DNA of 64,000 nt from Ahaetulla prasina. Taxonomy: Eukaryota > Chordata > Lepidosauria > Squamata > Colubridae. This document shows positions 32,426 through 43,399 of the stretch, in pieces. Position 1 is the stretch's first letter. Each line of letters begins with the position of its first letter. Both the position numbers and the translations under genes were made by a program. The notes under the pieces are model-generated. The model made no database searches. It saw only the letters and a program-made list of their open reading frames with translations, and was not told the origin of the DNA. The stretch covers positions 152,279,920-152,343,919 of the forward strand of contig NC_080540.1 in the NCBI RefSeq assembly GCF_028640845.1, given 5' to 3'.

Positions 32426-32802
32426 TATACAAGCACACAATAGATTTAAGCTTAATGTTAATCGCTCCAATCTTGATTGCAAAAAATATGACTTCAGTAA
32501 CAGAGTTGTTAATGCTTGGAATACACTACCTGACTCTGTGGTCTCTTCCCAAAATCCCCAAAGCTTTAACCAAAAACTGTCTACTATTGACCTCACCCCA
32601 TTTCTAAGAGGTCTGTAAGGAGCGTGCATAAGAGCACAAGCGTGCCTACCGTTCCTGTCCTATTGTTTCCTTTTGTTATATCCAATTAATATAGTTATTA
32701 TATACTCATGCTTATATATATGCTTATATATTGTTTAGTTATTTCATGCTTATGCTTATATATACTGTGTGACAAAATAAATAAAAATAATAAATAAATA
32801 AA
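32419..32802 (+). pseudogene. CR1-group LINE C-terminus and 3' end
   Basis: The frame reads HNRFKLNVNRSNLDCKKYDF, SNRVVNAWNTLPDSVVSSQN and PFLRGL, then the 3' UTR with ATTTCATGCTTATGCTTATA and GTGTGACAAAATAAATAAAA. Same family as 33556-34705. Confidence 0.85.
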
Positions 32803-32912
32803 CCCATTGCACAGGGTTGTTGTGGGGACAACAGGAGGAGGAAGGTGTGTTGGGTATGTTTGCCATCTTGATCTATTTGCAAAAATAATAAAGACAGGAT
32901 ACAAATAGATAT

Positions 32913-33068
32913 ATAGAAAGAAAGAAAGAAAGAAAGAAAAAAAGAAAGAAAGAAAGAAAGAAAGAGGGAAGGAGGGAGGGAGGGAGAAAGAAGGAAGGAA
33001 GGAAGGAAGGAAGGAAGGAAGGAAGGAAGGAAGAAAGGAAGGAAGGAAGGAAGGAAGGAAGGAAGGAA
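32913..33068 (+). repeat. (GAAA)n/(GGAA)n purine tract
   Basis: About 155 bp of nearly pure purine: GAAA units, then GGGA, then more than 20 GGAA units. It directly follows the 3' end of the split SINE. Confidence 0.93.
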
Positions 33069-33555
33069 AATGCAGATGACTTGGGAAAGAACATACATAG
33101 AACTGACCGAGTCCAGAAAGAGTATGACCTAACCATCTATCTCACTTTTAAAAAGCAGAGCAGCATAGTACAGCACAGCACAGAGCTGCTGTTCAAAAAA
33201 CAAAAGGAGTTTTAATCTTTCCTAAGAAAGAAGAATTTTTTTTCATAGCCCTGGACATTATGTCCCATGGCTTTTGAATGACTAGGGACTGCAAAAGACA
33301 TAGAACACAAAAGCAAAGCCAAGAGTTTCATGGAGGGGGAGGTTCAAGCTGGCCCCCATTGCCTACATAAAGTTAAGAGTTGCATATTATTTCCAATTGT
33401 CCAAGGAAACTGCTTTATTAATTAAACTGTTTTAACTGTAATTTTTAGATGACTACAAAAAGCCATTCAGTTTATACATCCCACTAAATCATCGTGTAGT
33501 TTGTATTCAGTGGGATGAAGTTGATCAATGTAGCCCTGAATTGCAGACGAAAAAA
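33069..33555. other. No feature recognised
   Basis: No supported gene. Confidence 0.45.
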
Positions 33556-34705
33556 AATCTATCTATTATTTATTTTTTATTTATTTTATTTTGTCACACA
33601 GTATATATAAGCATAAGCATGAAATAATTATACAATATATAAACTTATATATGAGTATGAGTATGTAATAACTATATTAATTGGATATAATGAGACGAAA
33701 CAATAGGACAGGAATGGTAGGCATGCTTGTGCTCTTATGCACGCCCCTTATAGACACTTAGAAATGGGGTGAGGTCAATGGTAGATAGTTTTGGTTGAAG
33801 TTTTGGGGATTTTGGGAAGAGACCACAGAGTCAGGTAGTATATTCCAAGCATTAACAACTCTGTTACTGAAGTCATATTTTCTGCAATCAAGATTGGAGC
33901 GGTTAACATTAAGCTTAAATCTATTGTGTGCTCGTGTATCATTGCAATTGAAGCTGAAGTAGTCTTTGACAGGAAGGACATTGTAATAGATGATTCTATG
34001 AGTTAATAAACTATGAGCGGCATAGTTCTAAATTTTCTAAACCCAGGATTTCAAGTCTGGTGGCATAAGGTATTTTGTTGTATTCGGAGGAGTGGAGTAC
34101 TCTTCTTGTAAAATATTTCTGGACACGTTCAATTGTATTGATGTCAGAAATGTGGTATGGGTTCCAAACAGTCGAGCTGTATTCAAGAATTGGTCTAGCA
34201 AATGTTTTATATGCTCTGGTTAGTAGTGTAGTGTTTTGGAGAAGAAGCTACGCAAGATTAGGTTTACAACTTTTAAGGCCTTTTTTGCGATGTAGTTGCA
34301 GTGGGCTTTGGCACTTAGATCATTTGATATGAAAACTCCAAGATCTTTAACAGGGTGGAGGTCATCAGTAACATAATGTCCATCAAGCTTGTACTTAGTG
34401 TTTAGGTTCTTTTTTCCAATATGTAAGACTGAGAATTTGCTGGTTGAGATTTGGAGTTGTCAAGTTTTAGACCATTCAGATAAAAAGTCAAGGTCTTTTT
34501 GAAGAGTAGCTGTATTGTTGGTGGTGTTAAATAGTTTGACATTGTCAGCAAAGAGAACACAATTACTTATAATATAGTCACAGAGATCATTAATGTATAA
34601 TATGAAGAGTGTTGGTCCAAGAACGCTGCCTTGGGGAACGCCACTTTTAACAGGAACAGGATTTGATAGAGCATTGCCAATTTTGACCACTTGTTGCCTT
34701 TTTGA
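33556..34705 (-). pseudogene. CR1-group LINE, RT second half to 3' end
   Basis: The longest copy of its family here. Minus strand: KIGNALSNPVPVKSGVPQGS, VLGPTLFILYINDL, CVLFADNVKLFNTT (the palm motif is FADN where FADD is expected), then HIGKKNLNTKYKLDGHYVTD, KDLGVFISNDL, and the C-terminal NRFKLNVNRSNLDCRKYDFS block. A stop follows LSEWSKT and other breaks occur. The 3' UTR ends TGTGTGACAAAATAAAATAA. Endonuclease and N-terminal RT are missing. Confidence 0.88.
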
Positions 34706-34904
34706 TTATGTAACTTTATTTATTTCTGTATGCCTTTGAGCTAGTGTTGACTTCTGGCAATTACTTGGATCTTTTCAGAATGACTGCAGGAAAATTAGGA
34801 AACTAATAAACCAGTATCTTCTTATTAAGCCAACTAATGCTATGACATCATGACACTTCCACCCACCAAAAGAATAATATACATGTTGATATAAATGAAC
34901 CCAT

Positions 34905-35870
34905 CTTCACTGGCAAGGCAATATCTTTGTCCTGCTAATATTCAACGTTTGCATTAATGACAAAAGCCTGAATTCCATCCTCCTTTCTTTGCCAACTGCC
35001 TCATCTCTCATCTTTATGTTGATGATGCAGCCATACTGTTTTTAACCAAAATAAGCCTCCAAAGATGCTTTAAAGCTCATCACTTTACTGCTCTAGAGAA
35101 CACCTCAATGTAAATTACTCCAAAACAAAAGTACTGATATTCTCTAGGAAACACTTCAAAGCCCCAACTAGATGGATGTTTAACAGTAAAGGTAAAGGTA
35201 AAGGTTCCCCTCGCACATACGTGCTAGTCGTTGCCAACTCTAGGGGGCGGTGCTCATCTCCGTTTCAAAGCCGAAGAGCCAGCGATTGTCCAAAGACGTC
35301 TCCGTGGTCATGTGGCCAGCATGACTCAACGCCAAAGGCGCATGGAACGCTGTTACTTTCCCACCAAGGTGGTACCTATTTTTTTTACTTGCATTTTTAC
35401 GTGCTTTCGAAACTGCTAGGTTGGCAGAAGCTGGGACAAGTAATGGGAGCTCACCCCGTTACATGGCAGCACTAGGGATTTGAACCACTGAGCTGCCGAC
35501 CTTTCGATCGACAGGCTCAGCGTCCTAGCCCCTGAGCCACCACGTCCCTGTTTAACAGTAAACTCATCTAAATGAAGCTAAATCCTTTAAATATCTAGAT
35601 CTCTATTTTCAGTTGTTCTATTCAAACAAGGGACTTTCTATTAAAATCCCACACAGCCATCCCTTGCAATTAACTAAATTTGCAGGCCAATTTGGTAATG
35701 ATGACGCTCCAGCAACTATTAAACTATTTAAAGCCAAAGTTCTGCATTTGATGCTACATGGTGCTCAGCTGTGTATGTTTAAAGAGTCACCCAGCTTAGA
35801 AACAATCCAAACAAAATTCTTAAAAATCTTGCTATGAGTTTCTAATTCACCTTCCAAGACTTTGACGTAA
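34905..35870 (+). pseudogene. Non-LTR RT fragment, split by a Sauria SINE
   Basis: Broken frames read FNVCINDKSLNSIL, then LYVDDAAILFLTK (the catalytic YxDD motif, codons at about 35013-35027), NYSKTKVLIFSRK and, after the SINE, AIKLFKAKVLHLMLHGAQL. This order is RT palm then thumb of a LINE whose clade I cannot name (I/jockey-like). Several frameshifts; no other domain. Confidence 0.65.
35191..35548 (-). mobile_element. Sauria-type tRNA SINE, second copy
   Basis: Perfect 14-bp duplication TGTTTAACAGTAAA at 35177-35190 and 35549-35562. In the minus sense it has TGGCTCAGGGG (A box), GGTTCAAATCC (B box) and an ACCTTT tail. It is very similar to 128-489 and inserted in the LINE RT fragment. Confidence 0.92.
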
Positions 35871-35937
35871 CTAGAATTAGGTTGCATTTTCCTTGGGACA
35901 TGATTAAGGTTTTCTCCTCTTAGAGATGTTGACACTC

Positions 35938-36337
35938 TGGAAAAAAAATGCAGAGAAGAGCAACAAAAATAATAAGGGAACTGGAGATTAAAACATATGA
36001 AGAACAGTTGCAGGACTTGGATATGTCTAGTCTAATGAAAAGAAGGACTAGGGGTGACATGATTCCAGCATTCCAATATCTCAGGGGTTGTCACAAAGAA
36101 GAGGGAGTCAAACTATTCTCTAAAACACCTGACAAGAAGCAATGGGTGGAAACTAATCAAGGAGAGAAGCAACCTAGAAATAAGGAGAAATTTCCTGACG
36201 GTGAAAACAATTAACCAGTGGAGGTTTTTTAGGAAAAGATTGGACAGCTGTTTATCTGAAATGGTACGGGGTCTCCTACATGAGCAGGAGGTTGAACTAG
36301 ACCTCCAAGGTCCCTTCCAACTCTTATTCTGTTAAAT
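35938..36337 (+). pseudogene. CR1 LINE C-terminus and 3' end
   Basis: The frame reads MQRRATKIIRELEIKTYEEQ, MKRRTRGDMIPAFQYLRG and EEGVKLFSKTPDK, the known CR1 C-terminal order, then QWRFFRKRLDSCLSEMV-like sequence in another frame. Ends GAGGTTGAACTAGACCTCC, CAAGGTCCCTTCCAACTCTT, ATTCTGTTA. Confidence 0.88.
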
Positions 36338-36445
36338 CTACTGGTGAAGTGTGTTCATCTTGCCTTGCTGGATAGGTTTTAATGATGATTTGGCACATTG
36401 CAGTCTTACCTTATCAGCACTACTTGTTTTGGGGGTTGGTAAAAC

Positions 36446-36647
36446 CAGGGGTGCTATTCAGCAGGTTCTGACAGGTTCTGGAGAACCGGTAGCAAAAATT
36501 TTGAGTAGTTCGGAGAATCGGAAAATACCACCTCTGGCTGGACCCAGAGTGGGGAGGGAATGGGGATTTTGCAGTATCCTTCCCCTGCCACACCCACCAA
36601 GCTACACCCACAGAACCGGTAGTAAAAAAAATTGAATTCCACCACTG
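36446..36647 (+). mobile_element. Non-autonomous hAT element, GGTTCTGACCAG family
   Basis: Perfect duplication GGTAAAAC (36438-36445 and 36648-36655). Ends CAGGGGTGCTATTCAGCAGG and ATTGAATTCCACCACTG. The shortest member of its family here (202 bp). Confidence 0.93.
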
Positions 36648-36655
36648 GGTAAAAC

Positions 36656-37189
36656 CCTGATTGAACTAAATTAGAGAATTTGGGATTTAGCTATCCAAAA
36701 TGCCAGGGACAAAGTCTCCCATCATTTTTATAACACAATTGCTTCTCCTCCCTCGTCTATCACAAAATATTTCTTTATCATCTTATGTGCTCCACGCAGG
36801 AGACTATTTACTTTGTCCTGAATTGGAGTACTGCCTATTAAGACAACAACTAGTAGATATATATGGCTCCTCTATGAAAACTGACCTTATTTCAGTTCAG
36901 ACCTGGAGGTAAAATCATGTGCTATTAAAATATCTATTGTACACCCAATGGTAAACAAGTCTGACATTTCCAATGATTACTCAATCTAATTACTACTGTG
37001 ACTATTATCCTTTTTCTTGAGTTACTTCTCTTTAGAAATTTCTAAGAAAGTTGCAAAATTCCTATTGATAGCTGTATTTGTTAGAAACCATCTGACTAGC
37101 ATTTTCTCTCAATTGTTAACTTATTTATTGTAATTATGCAATGCTCTTATTGTATTTGGTTTTGGAATATAATTAAACAGTGATTGCTT
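36656..37189. other. No feature recognised
   Basis: AT-rich spacer. Confidence 0.45.
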
Positions 37190-37325
37190 TTTTGGTTTGC
37201 CCTTGCCTTTTTTTCTAGAGCTAGAGATAAGAGAGAAAGACTGCCCAGGGACTAAAGTAGGATTAGAATTCATGGTCACCCAATTTTGTGTCTTATTGCT
37301 TTAACCACTACACTAGACTAACCCT
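37190..37325 (-). mobile_element. Possible tRNA-derived SINE fragment
   Basis: The minus strand contains TAGTCTAGTGTAGTGGTTAA (A-box-like) and ATGAATTCTAATCC (B-box-like), spaced as in a tRNA head. Tentative. Confidence 0.4.
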
Positions 37326-37344
37326 GTCCATCATCTATCATCTA

Positions 37345-37590
37345 ATCACCTGGAATGCACTACCTGACTCCGTGGTCTCATCCCAAAATCCCCAAAATTT
37401 TAATCAAAGACTGTCTACTGTTGACCTCACCCCATTCCTAAGAGGTCTGTAAGGGGCGTGCATAAGAGCACCAGCGTGCCTACCGTTCCTGTCCTAATGT
37501 TCCCTTTGGTTGTATTCAATTTCTATGGTTATTTCATGCTTATACTTATATATATTGTTGTGTTTGACAAAATAAATAATAAATGAAATA
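37345..37590 (+). mobile_element. CR1-group LINE 3' end
   Basis: NAWNALPDSVVS-like codons, then AAGAGGTCTGTAAGGGGCGT and a 3' end ATTTCATGCTTATACTTATA with TTTGACAAAATAAATAATAA. Confidence 0.82.
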
Positions 37591-37720
37591 AATAATCATA
37601 TATCATATATATCATATATTACAATTCACAACACATCAAGCATAGCTCAATTACATCATATATCAATTATATATTGCTTATCAGTCATATCTTACGTATC
37701 TCATATCACATATCATATCT
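37591..37720. repeat. ATATC-rich simple sequence
   Basis: Irregular CATAT/ATCAT repeats directly after a LINE tail. Confidence 0.7.
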
Positions 37721-38339
37721 TCAGGGACTGGTTGCATAATCGAACCTTCTGAATTCACAGAATCAGCTTGGAGGCTCTGAGAAACTCAGCCTCATATCTA
37801 AGCTGCTAACAAACAGTCATGCCTGCCCTATGCCCTGGCATATTTCTGGGTCTTGAAAAGCAGCCTGCACAGTAGGAGCCACTGAAGTTTAATCCTTTGA
37901 AATAAAAACAATTCCAGGTATTCTTAAATAGGGTGGTGCACACTTCAAAAGTGTTTCTGAAGAAGTGCTTCAGACTTCATCCAAGCACATCACCTTTCTG
38001 CTGTTCATTAATTGCAGCCTGACCTTTTGCAGGGGGGGGGAATGTTACTCCATTCAGGAATTTACCCACCAAAATTAACACAGTGACACCTCCACCCCCA
38101 CCCAACCCCCCTCCTCAGGAGGAAGCCTGAAAAAAAGGTCAAACTCCTTTAATGAATAGAAGAAACTTCTCATGCAAAGTCTGACACATTTCCACCAAAG
38201 CATGTTCAAAGCATGAGTTGTTGACGCTTTTTAAAAAGGGGAAACAAAATAACCCCCCCATCATAGTTTTCTGTATTATTAACATGCAAAATATTGGAAC
38301 TTGTGAACTCTGAGTGAATGTTCATGGCTAACTAATATT
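37721..38339. other. No feature recognised
   Basis: No supported gene. Confidence 0.45.
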
Positions 38340-38755
38340 CAGCAAACTACTTCAGCTTCAATTGCAACAATACACGAGCGCACAATAGATTTAAGCTTAA
38401 TGTTAACCGCTCCAATCTTGACTGCAGAAAATATGACTTCTGTAACTGAGTTGTTAATGCTTGGAATACACTACCTGACTCTGTGGTCTCTTCCCAAAAT
38501 CCCCAAAGCTTCAACCAAAAAGTTTCTACTATTGACCTCACCCATTCCTAAGAGGTCTGTAAGGGGCGTGCATAAGAGCACAAGCGTGCCTACCATTCCT
38601 GTCCTATTGTTTCCTTTCGTTATATCCAATTAATATAATTACATACTTATGCTTATATATATGTTTATATATTTTATAGTTATTTCATGCTTATGCTTAT
38701 ATATACTGTGTGACAAAATAAATAAATAAATAAATATAAATAAATAAATAAAGTG
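38340..38755 (+). pseudogene. CR1-group LINE C-terminus and 3' end
   Basis: Starts TTCAGCTTCAATTGCAACAA, encodes the NRFKLNVNRSNLDCRKYDF block and NAWNTLPDSVVSSQNPQSFN, and ends GTGTGACAAAATAAATAAAT with AATA repeats. Confidence 0.86.
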
Positions 38756-39204
38756 TAAATTTTACCAAGCACAGAAATGCAGGATTCTGCATAAGTGGTG
38801 CTTTTTTTTTTTTTAAACTAACTCTCTTTGAAGCTTATAGTTGGTTGAATTTTCAAGGCCAGGTCTGAGGGACTCAATAAGATTTTTCCTCAACAGCTCC
38901 TTCAAATCTGTATTCATTTGACACTTTTTAGACAAGCTGTTCAAGGTTGGTACCTGCCTGATTTTTGAGTGAAATACAATACAATTCCTTCCCACAGCTA
39001 TAATTTGACCCTCAGGGCTGCCTGCGGGGTCATTTCTGCTTTCTCGTCTGTCACCAGTTTCGCTTGATGAGAAGCTTCCAAATGTAAAGTACAGAAGGGC
39101 AAATTTCAACATAATGAGACTTGGTAAACAGAGAAGCACAATGGCAGGAACATCCATTTAAGGATTCCACTGAATAGCTTTGTAATTTGTTGGCTGTCAA
39201 CTTT
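38756..39204. other. No feature recognised
   Basis: No supported gene; the 114-codon minus frame at 38813-39157 has no domain I recognise. Confidence 0.4.
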
Positions 39205-39311
39205 AAAAAAAAAAAAAAGAAGAAGAAGAAGAAGAAGAAGAAGAAGAAGAAGAAGAAGAAGAAGAAGAAGAAGAAGAAGAAGAAGAAGAAGAAGAAGAAG
39301 AAGAAGAAGAA
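39205..39311 (+). repeat. A14 then (GAA)n trinucleotide array
   Basis: A run of A leads into about 30 uninterrupted GAA/AAG units. Translated frames of poly-Lys or poly-Leu are artefacts. Confidence 0.95.
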
Positions 39312-39511
39312 ATCTTTTGCACAATTTCCTATTAATTTCTTATCTCTTTTCAGAGAAATTAGGGCCATTTTTTTCCTGTCTGATTTCTGAAGGTTTCTCA
39401 TCATAAGGGAAATAATGATTTGCTGCTGTCAGTCACATGATTCAGTACGGATTATGTGTACCTTCCTGGTTGAATAATGTACTGCAGCAGACAAAGGGAA
39501 ATGGAAGAGAA
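39312..39511. other. No feature recognised
   Basis: Short spacer. Confidence 0.45.
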
Positions 39512-39519
39512 GTTTATAG

Positions 39520-39656
39520 CAATGTTTCTCAATCTCAGCAACTTTAAGAGATATAGACTTCAATTCCCAGAATTCTCCAGTGAGTCTTACTGGCTGTGGA
39601 ATTCTAGGAATGAAAGTCCACATGTCTTAAAAAGTGGCCAAGGTTGAGAAACAGTG
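39520..39656. mobile_element. hAT MITE, TTTCTCAA ends
   Basis: Ends CAATGTTTCTCAATCTCAGC and CCAAGGTTGAGAAACAGTG. The flanks GTTTATAG and GTTTAGAG match at 7 of 8. The middle has inverted GACTTCAATTCCCAGAATTC and GAATTCTAGGAATGAAAGTC. Confidence 0.88.
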
Positions 39657-39676
39657 GTTTAGAGAATGGGTTAGGC

Positions 39677-39798
39677 CAGGGATGTCAAACTTGCATTGTC
39701 ACCTGACGTATCCTGACTTTTTCTACCTCGCTAAAATGGGGTGGGCATGGCCAGCATGTGATGCATTCAGCCTGCGGGCCACAAGTTTGACACCCCTG
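39677..39798. mobile_element. hAT MITE, TGTCAAACT family
   Basis: Perfect duplication GGTTAGGC (39669-39676 and 39799-39806). Ends CAGGGATGTCAAACTTG and CAAGTTTGACACCCCTG. It contains a GCCTGCGGGCCACAAG block typical of this family. It lies 20 bp from the MITE to its left. Confidence 0.94.
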
Positions 39799-39875
39799 GG
39801 TTAGGCATAAGGCAATTCATGGCTGAGCGTAAGAAGTCTATCAATGTAATTGAATGAAGAAAAATAAATAGGCTA

Positions 39876-41222
39876 CAGATTGTCCTCAACTTATGACCTC
39901 AATTGAGCCCAAAATTTCTGTTGATAAGCCAGACAGATGCTAGGTGAGTTTTTCCCCATTTTATGACCTTTTTTGCCAAAGCTGTTCAGTGAATCACTGC
40001 AGCTGTTAAGTTAGTAACATAGCTGTTAAGTGAATCTGGCTTCCCCATTGAATTTCCTTGTTGCAAAAGGTGATCACATTACCCTGGGACACTGCAATCA
40101 TCATAAATACATGCCAGTTGCCAAGTGCCTGAATTTTGATCATGTGACCATGGGGATGCAGCAATGGTCTTAAATATCTGGATGGGGAGAAACAGGCTCC
40201 GACTCAACCCTTCCAAGATTGAGTGGCTATGGATGCCGGCGTCCCGATATAGCCAGCTGACGCCATCGCTGGCTGTTGGGGGCCAGTCATTGGCACCCAC
40301 GGAGAGGGCTCGCAATCTAGGCATCCTCCTGGATGCACGGCTGTCTTTAGAAGAGCATATGACGGCCGTTGCCAAGGGGGCTTTTTATCAGGTTCGCCTG
40401 ATACGCCAGTTGCGTCCCTTTCTGGACCGGGATTCTTTATGCATGGTCACTCACACTCTGGTCACTTCCCACCTGGACTACTGTAATGCTCTCTACATGG
40501 GGCTCTCCTTGAAGAGCACCCGGAGGCTCCAACTGGTTTAGAATGCGGCCGCGCGGGTAATAGTGGGAACAACCCGAGGCTCCCATGTAACACCTGTCCT
40601 GCGCAAGCTGCACTGGCTTCCGGTGGTCTTCCGGGTGCAATTCAAGGTGTTGGTTATCACCTTTAAAGCGCTCCATGGCATAGGACTGGGTTATCTACGA
40701 GACCGCCTGCTGCTACCAATAGCCTCCCATCGACCCGTGCGCTCCCATAGAGCACCCTGAGTCTCCTCAGGGTGCCGTCGGTCAAACAATGTAGACTGGC
40801 AACCCCCAGGGGGAGAGCCTTCTCTGTGGGGGCTCCGGCCCTCTGGAATGAGCTGCCTCCGAGGATACGTCAACTTCCTGACCTCCGGACCTTCCGCCGC
40901 GAGCTAAAGACCTTTCTGTTTCATCGTGCATGGCTGGCTTAATGAAGTTTTTATTGGGGTTTTATTATAGCCTTATATTCCTTCAGCCTTTAATTTAAAT
41001 AGTTTTTAAATGTTTTTTTAACTTTTCTGAGTTCTGCTTTTACCCTGGCTGTAAACCGCCCTGAGTCCTTCTGGAGAAGGGCGGTATATAAATTAATTAA
41101 TTAATTAATTAATTAATTAATTAAATAAATAAATAAAATGTGAAAAAATGGTTATAAGTTATTTTTTTCAATGCCATTGTAACTTTGAACTGAAAAAAGG
41201 GTTGTAAGTCAAGGACCACCTG
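39876..41222 (+). mobile_element. Tigger-like MITE, copy 5, interrupted by L2
   Basis: Starts CAGATTGTCCTCAACTTATG after TA and resumes after the L2 with GTGAAAAAATGGTTATAAG to GTAAGTCAAGGACCACCTG. Without the L2 it is about 385 bp. Confidence 0.85.
40176..41138 (+). pseudogene. L2 LINE, RT C-terminus to 3' end
   Basis: The frame reads RARNLGILLDARLSLEEHMT, VAKGAFYQVRLIRQLRPFL, VTHTLVTSHLDYCNALYMGL, NAAARVIVGTTRGSHVTPVL and RKLHWLPVVFRVQFKVLVIT, the classic L2 C-terminal order. One in-frame stop (after RRLQLV) and a frameshift after HRAP break it. The 3' end TGTAAACCGCCCTGAGTCC, GAGAAGGGCGGTATATAAAT leads into AATT and AAAT repeats. More GC-rich than its surroundings. Confidence 0.9.
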
Positions 41223-42289
41223 CATTATACTTTCTGTAACCAGCCTTGAGGATTCTGAACCGACAAAATATGCATCCTGATGTAATGATGCAAGCTCATC
41301 CCATTTGTACTTCAGTCATGATGTCACATGCAAATACATAATGGGATGAGTTTCTGTCATGACATTGCAACATACATTCCATCCTTTGTCCCATCCCTTA
41401 CTACTCCCCATGGATAGCCATGAAGGCTTCAACCTGGCCTACAGTTGAGAACAGATGTAGCATCTTAAGTTTGCACTAGTTGCTGACATTATGAAATATA
41501 GGTTAAGTTTCAGTTCAGTATCTTTCATCACAGAATGCAGCTTCTTGCCTCTGGCACTATGGAGTTAAACACAAATTTCACTTCTTCATTTTTTTACCAT
41601 AACCATTTTCCTCCAAGTTCCACTCTTGGCATTAACAAAACAATGATCTATTCAAAATCTTAAATCATCACCCTGATATCCTTCACAATTCTGCTTCATT
41701 GTAAGCAATTACATCCGTCATTCTTTAGAGATACATTGATTTGTGAAGTCCTTGGTGCTCTCTGAGCTTGGTTGTTTTCTTGCAGGTGTTTCATTACCCA
41801 ACTAGGTAACATCTTCAGTGCTTCTGGTCTATCCATGCATTGATTTTTTTTGCAATGTGCAAGTATAAATAATCTTATGTTGGAATCGCATATTTGAAAC
41901 AGAGCTTTTGTAAGCAGCAATGCTACTCATAAGTTACCATTTCTCAATGATTCTTTGATCTCAAAGGATGGCCCAATCATTTGTCTGCACTTTCTTATAT
42001 CATTCCCTCCCTTCCATTCATGTCACCGAGCAGTATTACATTTTCTGTCAACTGAATTCATTCAAAATGTTGCATGCGCCCCCTCCCCCTCGCCCCCTCC
42101 CCCAATTTATTTCTGGTTCTTTCATTTACTTTCTTATAACTACTTTATCGAAGATTGTATTATACAGATAAACTAATCCTATCTACGTAGCATTAAAAAA
42201 ATAAAAACTGTGATGCAGAAAAAAGAAAACAAGAAAAAAGAGGGAAAAAAATCCCTCTTCATCCTCAGCAAGTTTAATCAACATTAATA
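41223..42289. other. No feature recognised
   Basis: About 1 kb of unique DNA with no supported gene. Confidence 0.5.
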
Positions 42290-42475
42290 ACTTATCATAG
42301 AACATAAAATCATAAGATTAGAAGGGACCTTGGAGGTCTTCTAGTCCAACTCCTTGGCTGTGACAAGAGATCCTACACCATTCCATATTTTTTTTGGATT
42401 TGATGGGATGGATACATGTGATCATACAAAGAATAACTGAATAACAGAACAGAATAATAGAGTTGGAAGTGATGC
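42290..42475 (-). mobile_element. CR1 LINE 3' end fragments
   Basis: Minus strand at 42318-42365 reads GGAGTTGGACTAGAAGACCT and CCAAGGTCCCTTCTAATC. A second weaker match near 42439-42475 (AACAGAACAGAATAATAGAG, TTGGAAG) suggests two stacked tips. Confidence 0.7.
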
Positions 42476-42617
42476 CAGAGGTTCATTATGTCTCAAAGTC
42501 AAATTAAGCAATTCTTTATCCCCTGCTTAACCCCATTGTCTATCAACCCATCTCTAAAAGCTTACCTCTCCATATTAATCAACAAAAATACATTAAGGGT
42601 TATCAGAAATAACATTA

Positions 42618-42780
42618 CCGTGTTTCCCCGAAAATAAGACCTTCTCTTATATTTCAACCCTGAAATAAGCGCTTGGCCTTATTGCCATGCGTTCAAAAGT
42701 CTGATTGGGCTTATAGACTGTATTTGAGTGCTACTTTTGGCTGAAATGTGTCCCTCCCTACCAGGGACATCAATTTGACA
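42618..42780 (+). mobile_element. Partial MITE, CGAAAATAAGACC end
   Basis: Begins TACCGTGTTTCCCCGAAAAT then AAGACC, a recognisable left end of a reptile MITE. The right inverted end is missing. Confidence 0.55.
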
Positions 42781-43132
42781 TTAGTACGCATTAGAAATCC
42801 TCTCTGCTTCTTTCATTTTCCATAATTCACTAGAAAGAAATATGAAGATATCAGCAAATTTTAGATTTTGCAAAAAAGTGTTTTACAACTTAAATGTTAC
42901 CAGCTCATTGTCTTTTTATTCCAGATTTTTCATTCAGAATTAAACTCTTCTTGCTTCTGTAATCCTTGGCTTTATGATGCATTTTCATTTATTTTCAATT
43001 AATGATATATAATGAACAAAAGAATAATAAACATGTGACCCTTTTAATATTTTATTATACCTCAACCTAATTGTCTCACAGGTTGAAGATTTGATAATGC
43101 ATGTAATACTAACACTTTTTTCTTTTTATGAT
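42781..43132. other. No feature recognised
   Basis: AT-rich spacer. Confidence 0.45.
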
Positions 43133-43310
43133 GCATTAATACCTTTGCTTCAGCTTGGAATCAAAGCAACTGAGTGGAGCCAAGTGTTTACTGATTGGAT
43201 GCCCTTCCCGATGCCTATGCAGAGTTCACAGCAGATATTTTCAGTTTGCACCCTGACAGAGAAACATTTGACATTGCCTAAGATTGAACTCTCAACCTTC
43301 TGAGCAGGAA
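43133..43310 (-). mobile_element. Possible old SINE
   Basis: Contains GATTGGATGCCCTTCCCGAT and, near the right end, AAGATTGAACTCTCAACC, which in complement resembles a tRNA B-box region. Family unknown. Confidence 0.35.
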
Positions 43311-43399
43311 ATAAGAAATGAGAAAATAATTGACTTTAAGAGACAAATGTGAAATATCAAGCTATAATTAAAAATAAAATAGAAACTAAGGATGGAAAT

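Larger units (their letters stand above)
32003..32912 (+). mobile_element. tRNA-derived SINE split by later insertions
   Basis: The left part (32003-32125) has GCCAGTTTGGTCTAGTGATG (A-box-like), GAGTTCAAGTTCC (B-box-like) and GCTGGGTGACTTTAGGCCAG. The right part (32803-32912) resumes with GCACAGGGTTGTTGTGGGG and ends AATAATAAAGACAGGATAC. Between are a hAT MITE, a CATA array and a CR1 end. Confidence 0.75.

Noticed and set aside
32739..33136. Leu/Pro/Ser/Phe-repeat frames of up to 119 codons
   Set aside because: Translations of the GAAA/GGAA tract.
39106..39404. Poly-Lys, poly-Leu and poly-Phe frames
   Set aside because: Translations of a GAA/TTC microsatellite.
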